Shown one piece after another: positions 45,701-57,232 of a stretch of 64,000 bases of DNA (positions within the stretch are counted from its first letter, which is position 1; each line of letters starts with the position of its first letter). The stretch lies in the NCBI RefSeq assembly GCF_020379485.1, contig NW_026015106.1, positions 1 to 64,000 on the forward strand, read 5' to 3'. This DNA comes from Brassica napus. Its lineage: Eukaryota; Streptophyta; Magnoliopsida; Brassicales; Brassicaceae. The position numbers and the translations under genes were made by a program. Below the pieces are notes generated by a model. It was not told the origin of the DNA, did no database searches, and saw only the letters and a list, made by a program, of their open reading frames with translations.

Positions 45701-47264
45701 TGAGAACTATATTCCAAGAAGCTATGAAGAAGCAATCATGGATAAAGAATGGAAGGAATCAGTTGGAGCTGAGGCAGGAGCCATGATCAAGAATGATACA
45801 TGGTATGAGAGTGAGTTACCAAAAGGGAAGAAGGCTGTGAGTAGTAAATGGATATTCACAATCAAGTATAAGGCTGATGGAAAGGTTGAGAGGAAGAAGT
45901 CAAGGCTAGTAGCAAGAGGTTTCACTCAAACTTATGGAGAAGATTACATAGAAACCTTTGCACCAGTAGCTAAACTACATACAATAAGGATTGTATTAAG
46001 CTTGGCTGTGAATCTTGGATGGGGGTTATGGCAAATGGATGTGAAGAATGCATTCTTACAAGGTGAACTTGAGGATGAAGTATATATGCATCCACCTCCA
46101 GGCCTGGAACACTTAGTGAAGAAAGGGAATGTGTTAAGATTGAAGAAAGCTATCTATGGGCTGAAGCAATCACCAAGGGCTTGGTACAACAAGCTGAGCA
46201 CTACTCTGAATGGCCGTGGCTTCAAGAAGTCTGAACTAGACCACACTCTCTTCACACTCACAACTCCCTCAGGTATGATTGCACTTCTTGTGTATGTTGA
46301 TGATATCATTATCACAGGAAGTGATAAGGAAGGTATCATAGCAACCAAGGAGTTCATTAAATCCATGTTTGAGATTAAAGATTTGGGTGAAATGAAATAC
46401 TTTCTTGGAATTGAGATATGTAGATCCAAGGAAGGTTTATTCATGTCCCAAAGGAAGTATACACTTGATCTTTTGAAAGGTGCAGGTGCTTATGGAGGCA
46501 AGACTGCAAGGATGCCTATGGAGGATGGCTACAAAGTCCCACGAGAGGGGGAGATTGAAGACAGCAAACCTTATCAGGATCCTAAACTCTATAGAAAACT
46601 AGTTGGCAAATTGATTTATCTTACCATAACTAGACCTGACATTTGTTTTGCTGTGAATCAGGTGAGTCAACACATGCAAGTTCCTAAGGAGCATCATTGG
46701 CGCATGGTGGAGAGGATCTTGATGTATCTCAATGGCTCACCTGATCAAGGAGTATGGATGGGTTGCAATGGAAGCACTGAAGTGGTGGGATACTGTGATG
46801 CAGATTGGGCTGGTGATAGAACAGACAGGAGATCAACCACAGGCTATTGCACATTCATTGGAGGCAACTTGGTGACATGGAAGAGTAAGAAGCAGAAGGT
46901 GGTCTCTTGCTCAAGCGCAGAAGCTGAGTATAGAGCTATGCTGAAGCTTACCAACGAGTTGGTATGGATCAAAGGCATCTTGAAGCATTTGGAGATTGAT
47001 CAAGCCACGCCAATGACAATGCATTGTGATAACCAAGCAGCCATTCACATTGCCTCCAACTCGGTGTTTCATGAGAGAACCAAGCACATTGAAGTTGATT
47101 GCCACAAGGTGAGGCAAATGATCATTCTAGGAGTCATCTTGCCATGTTACACGAGGAGTGAAGATCAGTTGGCTGATGTGTTCACCAAGGCTGCAAGACA
47201 GAAGACAATGGAGTCCATTCACATCAGGTTGGGCCTCATTGATCTTGGGAAGAGAAGGAGCTGA
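42741..47264 (+). CDS. Intact gag-pol polyprotein of element D (Ty1/copia)
   Basis: 1507 codons without a break, in the normal copia size range. The ATG at 42741 (MESVMKMKVAV) aligns with the starts in B and G. In order: copia-type Gag about 1-240; zinc knuckle C247, C250, H255, C260; aspartic protease D407-S408-G409; integrase with H536/H541 and C561/C564, and a catalytic triad at D591, D653, E689 with 35 residues between the last two; acidic linker about 840-935; reverse transcriptase with D1100 and YVDD at 1185-1188; RNase H with D1353, E1396 and D1430. It acts in cytoplasmic particles to package and copy RNA, then integrate the DNA. All catalytic residues are present. It is the only complete helper in this window and could supply E, C and F in trans, which is an inference. 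Confidence 0.97.
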   Translation: MESVMKMKVAVTFKGSNYLVWSRMVKTAVGSKGLWKHITAGEAPRAITQEGDAESSEESVVEKWQQEDMMVMSVLHASLEPAILDAYSYCETAKELWDTLKKVYGNVSNLNRVFEVKKAINELTQDDMEFTKHLGRFRTLWSELEMLRPSTVDPELLNERREQDKVFGLLLTLNASYNGLIQHMLRSEKLPDLEEVCAQIQREQGSMGLFGGKGDLSLANAVQSDREEPPQANKAGYNKYEKFNGNCDHCKRYGHKKIQCWILHPHLKPAKFIKEKEARAHMTEGSSGAGPSNRGTEVENREGNGKALVTYTGAINPRGNDQDFIRRSEMDALIKMLKDNGNIHGYSFGASMIARTIEMTHSKAEIARNDSKAGIEQCIDRNARMNAYRSKCICHHASNASKPLIIDSGASHHMISDTNLIKDIEPTNGCVMIANGDKIPIKGIGNLKLFDKTTRAFYIPEFTSNLLSVKKCTTDLNCNVIFSPNDVKFQDIESSQLIGKGVTKGELYMLEKLDPVSNHNCSFTSASSLNKNALWHARLGHPHERALNLMLPGVVFENDKCEACILGKHCKNVFPRTSTVYENCFDLIHTDVWTAPIFSRDNHKYFVTFIDEKSKYTWLTLIPSKDRVIDAFKNFQAYVTNHYHAKIKILRSDNGGEYTSYAFKSHLDHHGILHQTSCPYTPQQNGVAERKNRHLMEVARSLMFQANVPKRFWSDAVSTACYLINRIPTRVLKDQAPFEVLNQRKPSLTYMRVFGCLCYVLVPGELRNKLEARSRKAMFIGYSTTQKGYKCYDPEARRVLVSRDVKFIEERGYYEEKNQEDLRDLTSDKAGVLRVILEGLGIKMNQDQSTRSRQPEESSNEPRRAAQTPHLDHEGGSEPETQENGQEGVGLSEEGEEFNSGSHHQGEQDQGDEEHHSEAQEPHIQDEQVQVQEQPVLRRSTRIRKDPSSWVNTRVYYNAQAVEDPSRVVCSFAQYPEEHCAFMVNLDENYIPRSYEEAIMDKEWKESVGAEAGAMIKNDTWYESELPKGKKAVSSKWIFTIKYKADGKVERKKSRLVARGFTQTYGEDYIETFAPVAKLHTIRIVLSLAVNLGWGLWQMDVKNAFLQGELEDEVYMHPPPGLEHLVKKGNVLRLKKAIYGLKQSPRAWYNKLSTTLNGRGFKKSELDHTLFTLTTPSGMIALLVYVDDIIITGSDKEGIIATKEFIKSMFEIKDLGEMKYFLGIEICRSKEGLFMSQRKYTLDLLKGAGAYGGKTARMPMEDGYKVPREGEIEDSKPYQDPKLYRKLVGKLIYLTITRPDICFAVNQVSQHMQVPKEHHWRMVERILMYLNGSPDQGVWMGCNGSTEVVGYCDADWAGDRTDRRSTTGYCTFIGGNLVTWKSKKQKVVSCSSAEAEYRAMLKLTNELVWIKGILKHLEIDQATPMTMHCDNQAAIHIASNSVFHERTKHIEVDCHKVRQMIILGVILPCYTRSEDQLADVFTKAARQKTMESIHIRLGLIDLGKRRS

Positions 47265-47296
47265 TCCTCTTGGCTGTGAGGTCTTTACTCTTTTTC

Positions 47297-47404
47297 CCTC
47301 ATCAAGGTTTTGTCCCAATGGGTTTTCCTTGGTGAGGTTTTTAATGAGGAAGATCTCATGGCCATCCAAGCTTAGACTTCCACAAAGCTAAGCTTGAGGG
47401 GGAG
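47297..47404 (+). other. 3' hairpins and polypurine tract of element D
   Basis: Hairpin 1 arms: CCTCATCAAGG (47297-47307) and CCTTGGTGAGG (47327-47337) around CCCAATGGG. Hairpin 2 arms: CAAGCTTAG (47367-47375) and CTAAGCTTG (47388-47396), perfect. AGGGGGAG (47397-47404) abuts the 3' LTR. Confidence 0.78.
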
Positions 47405-47977
47405 TGTTGAGATGAGAAGTCTTGAGAGGTTAAGTGTGGATGGAGAAGAAGGAGCTTAGGAGGAATGGATAGGTTTGGGTAAGGTGTCCGTACAAGGCAA
47501 GGCCGTACAAGGCCGTACCACTTGGCCGTACACACTTACCTCAGCTGCGGTTAAGTCAAGAGTTACTTGGGTGACTTACCATGATAAGAAGAAGCACTGA
47601 TCACTCACCTGAAGGATCAGACCGTTACCAAAGGAAGAAGGAGCGTGTGACAGCCTGTCTTGAGCTGGAAAGAAGAAGGCATAAAGCAAAGATACCTCAC
47701 ACACGCGGTCACTCTCATTGGATAGTTCAAATGCATTCTTATCTTATCCATTGACTCCACATGCTTTCTCTCTTGTGTATTCGAAACCCTAGAGCCTCTC
47801 TCACACTATATAATGTATCCTTATCTCATTAATGAAAGTTAGACAGTTCTAAACAATCTCTCTCTATACTCATTTCATTATGATTCTCCATTAGTCTCTA
47901 ATCAGTCTCTTAATCTCTTATTCTCTTCTATAATCCTTTCTAAACTCAGATAATCATTTACATCCTTAAATCTTATA
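47405..47977 (+). repeat. 3' LTR of element D
   Basis: 573 bp, one visible mismatch to the 5' LTR. CCGTAC cluster at 47488-47531. It ends CTTATA followed by the target-site copy TAACT (47978-47982). Confidence 0.95.
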
Positions 47978-50900
47978 TAACTCCTATGAGATTTATTCAA
48001 CTTCCTGGTGATTATCCACTACTTTATGTATCCAAATGAAGGTTCTTACATCGCGATTCATCCTGGTTTGATTAGAATGACGAAAAAGTTGTCATATTCC
48101 CAAACTTGGAAACTGGGATCACCTTATTTGAAAGTGGGATAACTTCTTCATCCTAACTCCTATAAGATTTATTCAACTTCCTGGTGATTCTCCACTACTT
48201 TCTGTATCCAAATCAAGCTTTGTACATCGCGATTCATCCTGGTTTGGTTAGAATGACGAAGAAGTTGTCATATTCTCAAACAGGGAAACTGGGATCACCT
48301 TATTTGAAAGTGGGATAACTTCTTCATCCTAACTCCTATGAGATTTATTCAACTTCCTGGTGATTCTACACTACTTTATGTATTCAAATGAAGGTTCTTA
48401 CATCGCGATTCATCCTGGTTTGATTAGAATGACGAATAAGTTGTAATATTCCCAAACAGGGAAACTGGGATCACCTTATTTGAAAGTGGGATAACTTTTT
48501 CATCCTAACTCCTATGAGATTTATTCAACTTCCTGGTGAATCTACACAACTTTATGTATCAATATGAAGGTTCTTATATCAAGATCCATCCTAATTTGAT
48601 TAGAATGACGAAGAAGTTGTCATATTCCCAAACAGGGAAACTGGGATCACCTTATTTGAAACTGGGATAACTACTTCATCCTAACTCTTATGAGATTTAT
48701 TCAACTTCCTAGTGATTCTCCACAACTTTATGTATCCAAATGAAGGTTCTTACATCGCGATTCATCCTGGTTTGATTAGAATGACGAAGAAGCTGTCATA
48801 TTCCCAAACAGGGAAACTGGGATCACCTTATTTGAAAGTGGGATAACTTCTTCATCCTAACTCCTATGAGATTTATTCGACTTCCTGGTGATTCTCCACT
48901 ACTTTATGTATCCAAATGAAGGTTCTTACATCACGATTCATTCTGGTTTGATTAGAATGACGAAGAAGTTGTCATATTCCCAAACGAGGAAACTGGGATC
49001 ACCTTATTTGAAAGTTGGATAACTTCTTCATCCTAACTCCTATGAGATTTATTCAACTTCCTGGTGATTCTCCACTACTCTATGTATCTAAATCAAGCTT
49101 TGCACATCTCGATTCATCCTGGTTTGATTAGAATGTCGAAGAAGTTGTCATATTCCCAAACAGGGAAACTGGGATCACCTTATTTGAAAGGGGGATAACT
49201 TCTTCATCCTAACTCCTATGAGATTTATTCAACTTCCTGGTGATTCTCCACAACTTTTTGTATCCAAATGAATGTTCTTACATCGCGATTCATCCTGGTT
49301 TGATTAGAATGACGAAGAAGTTGTCATATTCCCAAACAGGGAAACTGGGATCACCTAATTTGAAAGTGGGATAACTTCTTCATCCTAACTCCTATAAGAT
49401 TTATTCAACTTCCTGGTGATTCTCCACTACTTTCTGTATCCAAATCAAGCTTTGTACATCGCGATTCATCCTGGTTTGATTAGAATGACGAAGAAGTTGT
49501 CATATTCCCAAACAGGGAAACTGGGATCACCTTATTTGAAAGTGGGATAACTTCTTCATCCTAACTCCTATGAGATTTATTCAACTTCCTGGTGATTCTA
49601 CACTACTTTATGTATCCAAATGAAGGTTCTTACATCGCGATTCATCCTGGTTTGATTAGAATGACGAATAAGTTGTAATATTCCCAAACAGGGAAACTGG
49701 GATCACCTTATTTGAAAGTGGGATAACTTCTTCATCCTAACTCCTATGAGATTTATTCAACTTCCTGGTGATTCTACACAACTTTATGTATCAATATGAA
49801 GGTTCTTATATCAAGATCCATCCTAATTTGATTAGAATGACGAAGAAGTTGTCATATTCCCAAACAGGGAAACTGGGATCACCTTATTTGAAAGTGGGAT
49901 AACTTCTTCATCCTAACTCCTATGAGATTTATTCAACTTCCTGGTGATTCTCCACTACTTTATGTATCCAAATGAAGGTTCTTACATCGTGATTCATTCT
50001 GGTTTGAATAGGATGACGAAGAAGTTTTCATATTCCCAAACAGGGAAACTAGGATCACCTTATTTGAAAGTGGGATAATTTCTTCATCCTAACTCCTATG
50101 AGATTTATTCAAATTCCTGGTGATTCTCCACTACTCTTTGTATCTAAATCAAGCTTTGTACATCGCGATTATTCCTGGTTTGATTAGAATGTCGAAGAAG
50201 TTGTCATATTCCCAAACAGGGAAACTGGGATCACCTTATTTGAAAGTGGGATAACTACTTCATCCTAACTCTTATGAGATTTATTCAACTTCCTAGTGAT
50301 TCTCCACAACTTTATGTATCCAAATGAAGGTTTTTACATCGCGATTCATCCTGGTTTGATTAGAATGACGAAGAAGCTGTCATATTCCCAAACAGGGAAA
50401 CTGGGATCACCTTATTTGAAAGTGGGATAACTTCTTCATCCTAACTCCTATGAGATTTATTCGACTTCCTGGTGATTCTCCACTACTTTATGTATCCAAA
50501 TGAAGGTTCTTACATCACGATTCATTCTGGTTTGATTAGAATGACGAAGAAGTTGTCATATTCCCAAACGAGGAAACTGGGATCACCTTATTTGAAAGTT
50601 GGATAACTTCTTCATCCTAACTCCTATGAGATTTATTCAACTTCCTGGTGATTCTCCACTACTCTATGTATCTAAATCAAGCTTTGTACATCTCGATTCA
50701 TCCTGGTTTGATTAGAATGTCGAAGAAGTTGTCATATTCCCAAACAGGGAAACTGGGATCACCTTATTTGAAAGGGGGATAACTTCTTCATCCTAACTCC
50801 TATGAGATTTATTCAACTTCCTGGTGATTCTCCACAACTTTTTGTATCCAAATGAATGTTCTTACATCGCGATTCATCCTGGTTTGACTAGAATGACGAA

Positions 50901-52815
50901 GAAGTTGTCATATTCCCAAACAGGGAAACTGGGATCACCTAATTTGAAAGTGGGATAACTTCTTCATCCTAACTCCTATAAGATTTATTCAACTTCCTGG
51001 TGATTCTCCACTACTTTCTGTATCCAAATCAAGCTTTGTACATCGCGATTCATCCTGGTTTGATTAGAATGACGAAGAAGTTGTCATATTCTCAAACAGG
51101 GAAACTGGGATCACCTTATTTGAAAGTGGGATAACTTCTTCATCCTAACTCCTATGAGATTTATTCAACTTCCTGGTGAATCTACACAACTTTATGTATC
51201 CAAATGAAGGTTCTTACATCGCGATTCATCCTGGTTTGATTAGAATGACGAAGAAGTTGTAATATTCCCAAACAGGGAAACTGGGATCACCTTATTTGAA
51301 AGTGGGATAACTTCTTCATCCTAACTCCTATGAGATTTATTCAACTTCCTGGTGAATCTACACAACTTTATGTATCAATATGAAGGTTCTTATATCAAGA
51401 TCCATCCTAATTTGATTAGAATGACGAAGAAGTTGTCATATTCCCAAACAGGGAAACTGGGATCACCTTATTTGAAAGTGGGATAACTTCTTCATCCTAA
51501 CTCCTATGAGATTTATTCAACTTCCTGGTGATTCTCCACTACTTTATGTATCCAAATGAAGGTTCTTACATCGTGATTCATTCTGGTTTGAAAAGGAAGA
51601 CGAAGAAGTTTTCATATTCCCAAACAGGGAAACTAGGATCACCTTATTTGAAAGTGGGATAACTTCTTCATCCTAACTCCTATGAGATTTATTCAAATTC
51701 CTGGTGATTCTCCACTACTCTTTGTATCTAAATCAAGCTTTGTACATCGCGATTATTCCTGGTTTGATTAGAATGTCGAAGAAGTTGTCATATTCCCAAA
51801 CAGGGAAACTGGGATCACCTTATTTGAAAGTGGGATAACTTCTTCATCCTAACTCCTATGAGATTTATTCAACTTCTTAGTGATTCTCCACTACTTTATG
51901 TATCCAAATGAAGGTTCTTACATCGCGATTCATCCTGGTTTGATTAGAATGACAAGAAGTTGTCATATTCCTAAACAGGGAAACTGGGATCACCTTATTT
52001 GAACGTGGGATAACTTCTTCATCCTAACTCCTATGAGATTTATTCAACTTCCTGGTGATTCTCCACTACTTTATGTATCCAAATGAAGGTTCTTACATCA
52101 CGATTCATCCTGGTTTGATTAGAATGACGAAGAAGTTGTCATATTCCCAAACAGGGAAACTGGGATCACCTTATTTGAAAGTGGGATAACTTCTTCATCC
52201 TAACTCCTATGAGATATATTCAACTTCCTGGTGATTCTCCACTACTCTATGTATCTAAATCAAGCTTTGTACATCTCGATTCATCCTGGTTTGATTAGAA
52301 TGTCGAAGAAGTTGTCATATTCCCAAACAGGGAAACTGGGATCACCTTATTTGAAAGTGGGATAACTTCTTCATCCTAACTCCTATGAGATTTATTCAAC
52401 TTCCTGGTGATTCTCCACAACTTTTTGTATCCAAATGAATGTTCTTACATCGCGATTCATCCTGGTTTGATTAGAATGACGAAGAAGTTGTCATATTCCC
52501 AAACAGGGAAACTGGGATCACCTAATTTGAAAGTGGAATAACTTCTTTATCCTAACTCTTATGAGATTTATTCAACTTCCTGGTGATTCTCCACTACTCT
52601 ATGTATCTAAATCAAGCTTTGTACATCGCAATTCATCCTGGTTTGATTAGAATGTCGAAAAAGTTGTCATATTCCCAAACAGGGAAACTGGAATCACCTT
52701 ATTTGAAAGTGGGATAACTTCTTGATCCTAACTCCTATGAGATTTATTCAACTTCCTGGCGATTCTCCACTACTTTATGTATCCAAATGAAGGTTCTAAC
52801 ATAGCGATTCATTCT
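47978..52815 (-). repeat. Centromeric satellite array S5
   Basis: About 27 monomers. A nine-monomer higher-order repeat is visible: CAACTTTTTGTATCC at 49251, 50835 and 52418, and AATATGAAGG at 49793 and 51377, all 1583-1584 bp apart. The same markers also show a seven-monomer step (48561 to 49793, 1232 bp). The array ends in ATTCT (52811-52815), the presumed target-site copy of element G. Confidence 0.93.
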
Positions 52816-53417
52816 TGTTAAGATGAGGAGTGTTAAGTGAAGAATGGAGATGAGGGTTGAGTAGAATGAAGAGGAGGAAGGATAGGAAGGTTTGGGAGCT
52901 TTGGGATCAGCCAGTCCGTACAAGGCCGTACATGGCCGGACAGTCCGTACAAGATGGGATCAACCAAAGCTCAACCAAACCTTACCATAAGTTATCCGAG
53001 TTACTTAAGTAAAGAGGAGAAGTTACCTTAGCCTTTTGTGGGATGGATCAGACCGTTGGAAAGGATAAGGGAGTCTTGGACAGGCTGGCACAGCTGGAAA
53101 AGCAAAAGCAAAAGGGCATGAGCCAGCTAAGGAAGGCTCACACGCGCGGCTCACATCATTGGATGATTTTGAAATGGTCATTGACTCCACATGCTTATCT
53201 TATCCTCTTGTTTATGAAAACCCTAAGCTCTCTCCCTATAAATATGTAAACACTCTCTCATTAATTAATCAAGTAAGTTTTTGAGTCTTTCTCTTAGTCT
53301 TTAATCTCAATGGTTCCTTATTAGACTCATAATCTCATTTCATACTCTAATCTTCTCTAAATCGATTCTAGTCTTTCCTAAACACTCAGATTACTCTAAA
53401 CATTACTAAAACTAACA
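52816..53417 (+). repeat. 5' LTR of element G
   Basis: 602 bp, TGTTAAGATGAG to CTAACA. It carries CCGTAC at 52916, 52926 and 52945, a dyad-like GAGTTACTTAAGTAAA near 52999, the block TTGACTCCACATGCTTAT at 53181, and the TATA box TATAAATA at 53237-53244. Confidence 0.92.
52916..52950 (+). promoter_or_regulatory. CCGTAC cluster in the 5' LTR of element G
   Basis: CCGTAC starts at 52916, 52926 and 52945; a one-base variant CCGGAC lies between the second and third, near 52935, so the original spacing was probably about 10 bp throughout. Confidence 0.6.
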
Positions 53418-53435
53418 TGGTATCAGAGCCAGGTT
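53418..53435 (+). other. Primer-binding site of element G
   Basis: TGGTATCAGAGCCAGGTT directly after the 5' LTR; initiator tRNA-Met type. The leader that follows (to 53665) resembles the D leader, with CTGAGTTCGTG in both. Confidence 0.92.
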
Positions 53436-53665
53436 AGTGAGAACCTGAGTTCGTGTTAGGCTCTTTGGAGATTCAAGATTGAAGCTTTAAAGAGTTTGGT
53501 TGGTGTTCTTGTGTTCTTGGGAAGTTCCGGGTATTGTCCGAGTTCAAAGACTAGTTTTTAGTGTGTTGCTGAAGCTGTGAGGTTGAAGACCGAGGCAGTG
53601 AGTGTTCTTACAAGTCTTTTAACTCAAGATCCAGTTTGTGAAGTCTAGAGAGGTCATCGTTCATC

Positions 53666-56600
53666 ATGGAGAGTGGTATGAACATGAACATGAAGGTAGC
53701 GGTTTGCTTCAAGGGAACCAACTACTTGGTGTGGTCTCGGATGGTGAGAACCACGGTGGGAAGCAAAGGGCTTTGGAAGCACATCACGCCAGGAGAAGCT
53801 CCAAAGCTCATCACCCAAGGAGAAACTGAAGGAGAAGCCGCAAGCAAAGCGGAAGAGAAGTGGCATCAGGAGGACATGTTGGTGATGTCAGTGCTGCATG
53901 CTTCACTTGAGCCGGCGATTCTAGATGCATACAGCTACTGTGAATCAGCTAAAGAGCTGTGGGATACGTTGAAGAAGGTGTATGGGAATACATCAAATCT
54001 GAGCCGTGTGTTTGAGGTGAAGCAGGCTATAAACAACTTGGTACAAGAGGATATGGAGTTCACCAAGCATCTAGGGAGGTTCAGAACACTCTGGTCCGAG
54101 CTGGAGATGTTGAGGCCAAGCACTACAGATGCAGATGAGCTCAACAAAAGAAGAGAGCAAGATAAGGTCTTTGGGCTACTCCTCACCATGAATCCGGCTT
54201 ACAATGGTCTTATCCAACACTTGCTTAGAGAGGACACACTACCTGATCTTGAAGAAGTGTGCGCAAGGATTCAGAAGGAACAAGGCTCTATTGGGTTGTT
54301 TGGAAAGAAAGGAGAGCTATCTCTCGTGAATCAAGCAACTCAAGAGGAGGGAGGGGAAGCTCCACAAGCACAAAAGGCTGCGCATGGGAAGTATGATGAG
54401 AGGAGGTTCAATGGGAACTGTGATCACTGCAAGAAGCATGGCCACAAGAAGAGCCAATGCTGGATACTCCATCCCCATCTCAAGCCGGCAAAGTTTATGA
54501 AGGACAGAGAGGCAAGGGCTAATGTCTCAGATGGAGCAAGCGCAAGTGGAGCAGGTACTAGCAAAGGGAAGGAGATAGATGGGCGTGAAGCAGGTGATGG
54601 GAGGTCCCTTGTAGCCTACACTGGAGCCCCAAGCAACCGTGGGAACTATGATCAAGAGTATCTAAGGAAATCCGACCTGGATGCTCTCATTAAGCTCTTC
54701 AAGGAGCATGGTAACATTTTTGGGTATTCCTTTGGTGCTAGGACTATAGGGAATGATGAGAATCCAACTAGAATTGATAGGATGCATGAAAGTGTGATAG
54801 AGATAATCAACCAATCTAGAACAGCTAGTTTTGCTAGGAATGATCATGCATTCAAACCATCTAGTATCCTTGCTCATATTGCTAGTTCACATACCATTAA
54901 GCCTTTAGTAGTTGATTCTGGTGCATCTCATCATATGATAAGTGACACTAGTTTGATTAAAAACATTGTACCAATGAATGGAAATGTGATGATAGCTAAT
55001 GGAGATAGGATACCTATTAGAGGAATAGGAAGTCTTAAACTGTTTGATAAGGAAACCAAAGCCTTTTATATGCCTGAATTTACTTCAAACTTGTTATCTG
55101 TTAAGAAATGTGCTACTGATTTGCAATGTAATGTCATATTCAGTCCTAATGATGTGAAGTTTCAGGATATTAAAAGCAGCAAGATGATTGGAAAGGGAGT
55201 GACTAAAGGAGAATTGTATTTACTTGAAGATCTTGCTCCTGTTTCTAGTTATAGCTGCTCGTTTACTTCTGTTTCTGGTTCTAGTTTAAGTAAAAATGCA
55301 TTGTGGCATGCTAGATTAGGACACCCTCATAATAAGGCTTTAAAACTGATGTTGCCAGGTGTTTCCTTTGAGAATAATGATTGTGAAGCTTGTATTTTAG
55401 GCAAGCATTGTAAGACTGTCTTTACTAAATCTACTACGGTTTATGAGAAGTGTTTTGATTTGATTCATTCTGATGTTTGGACTGCTCCTTGCTTATCTAG
55501 AGACAATCAAAAGTATTATGTAACCTTCATTGATGAAAAATCCAAATACACCTGGTTAACCTTAATTCCAACCAAAGATAGGGTACTTGATGCATTTAAG
55601 AACTTTCAATCATATGTGACTAACCATTATAATGCCAAGATAAATATTTTCAGGTCAGATAATGGAGGAGAGTACACGGGACAAGCATTCAAGCTCCACC
55701 TATCTCAGCATGGAATCCTACATCAGACAAGCTGTCCCTATACTCCACAACAGAATGGTGTGGCTGAGAGAAAGAATAGGCATCTGATGGAAGTGGCCAG
55801 GTCCATGATGTTTCAAACCAATGTACCCAAGAAGTTCTGGAGTGATGCAGTCACTACAGCTTGTTATCTCATCAACAGAACACCAACTCTGATTCTGCAA
55901 GGGTTATCACCATTTGAGGTATTGAACCGATACAAGCCCTCATTGGAACATATGAAGATCTTTGGGTGTTTGTGTTTTGTGATGGTACCGGGAGAATTAA
56001 GAAACAAGCTTGAAGCTAGGAGCTCCAAGGCAATGTTTGTTGGATACTCATCAAGTCAGAAAGGATACAAGTGCTATGATCCTAACACAAGGAGAGTGTT
56101 AGTATCTAGAGAAGTGAAGTTTGTGGAAGAAAAAGGATATTATGAGGAGCAGATTCAAGAAGATTTGAAAGATCTCACTTCAGATAGAGCTGCAACCTTG
56201 AGGATAATACTAGAAGGACTTGGAATCAATATGGATCAAGAACAGCAAGAAGTAAGAGGCACTACACCAATACCGAATCATCAGACGTCCAATCTTGAAC
56301 ATGAGGGGGGGAATGGAACAGAAACTCAAACTCAAAGTCATGAAGAGAGTTCTGGTTCTCATGATCAAGCTGTGGAGTCAAATGATCAACAAGAAGGAGC
56401 TGAAGCAAGTCAGCTAAGGGATGAAGGAGCTGAAGCAAGTCAGCCAAGAGAAGAAAGTACACAAGAAGATGTACAAGACATGGAGTTACCGGCACAAGAA
56501 GGGCCAGTGTTGAGGAGAAGTACAAGGCTGAGAAAGGATCCTTCCAGTTGGGTAAACACGAGAGTGTACTACAATGCTCAAACTGTGAAGCATCCTACTC

Positions 56601-57232
56601 AGGCCGTGTGTTCTTTCTCTCAATATCCAGAAGCACATTGTGCATTCATGGTAAACTTAGATGAGAATCACATTCCAAGAAGCTATGAAGAGGCAATGGA
56701 GGATAAGGAATGGAAGGAATCAGTAGGAGCTGAGGCAGGAGCTATGATAAAGAATGATACATGGTTTGAAAGTGAACTACCAAAAGGGAAGAAGGCAGTA
56801 TCTAGTAAATGGATCTTCACAATCAAATACAAAGCTGATGGACAGATTGAGAGGAAGAAGACTAGATTAGTAGCAAGAGGGTTCACTCAAACATATGGAG
56901 AGGATTACATTGAGACATTTGCACCAGTAGCCAAGTTACATACCATTAGAATTGTACTAAGCTTGGCGGTTAACCTTGGATGGGGATTGTGGCAAATGGA
57001 TGTGAAGAATGCATTCTTACAAGGAGAACTTGAGGATGAAGTCTACATGTATCCTCCACCAGGTCTTGAACATCTAGTGAAGAGAGGGAATGTACTGAGG
57101 CTAAAAAAGGCTATCTATGGGTTGAAGCAATCACCAAGAGCATGGTACAACAAGTTGAGCACAACTCTGAACAGCCGAGGTTTTAAGAAGTCTGAATTGG
57201 ACCATACTCTCTTTACCCTCATTACTCCCTCA
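53666..57232 (+). pseudogene. gag-pol of element G, truncated by element F before the YVDD motif
   Basis: Open for about 1189 codons from ATG 53666 (MESGMNMNMKVAV). Order: Gag; zinc knuckle C252, C255, H260, C265; protease D417-S418-G419; complete integrase (HARLGHPH, CEACILGKHC, DNGGEYTG, QNGVAERKNRHL); acidic linker with a short repeat EGAEASQ; reverse transcriptase through [14 protein letters not shown]. At that point F interrupts, and the last four codons before the stop at 57245-57247 come from F's LTR. YVDD and RNase H are therefore absent. Everything upstream is free of frameshifts, so G was probably intact when F landed and is also young. Confidence 0.93.

Larger units (their letters stand above)
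37362..47977 (+). mobile_element. Element D: young Ty1/copia retrotransposon with intact gag-pol, hosting nested E
   Basis: 573-bp LTRs at 37362-37934 and 47405-47977 differ at one position by eye (about 37871, T against A). TSD TAACT is at 37357-37361 and 47978-47982. The LTR begins TGTTGAGATGAG and ends CTTATA. The primer-binding site is at 37935 and the polypurine tract at 47397-47404. Without E the element is about 6.1 kb. The uninterrupted polyprotein and near-identical LTRs indicate a very recent, coding-competent insertion. Element E now separates its leader from its primer-binding site. Confidence 0.95.
52816..57232 (+). mobile_element. Element G: Ty1/copia retrotransposon, left part, broken by F
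   Basis: 5' LTR (52816-53417), primer-binding site and gag-pol up to the reverse transcriptase region, where element F is inserted at 57233. The right part, 3' LTR and second TSD copy lie beyond the window if they exist. The presumed left TSD is ATTCT (52811-52815), a different monomer position from that of B and D. Confidence 0.9.
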
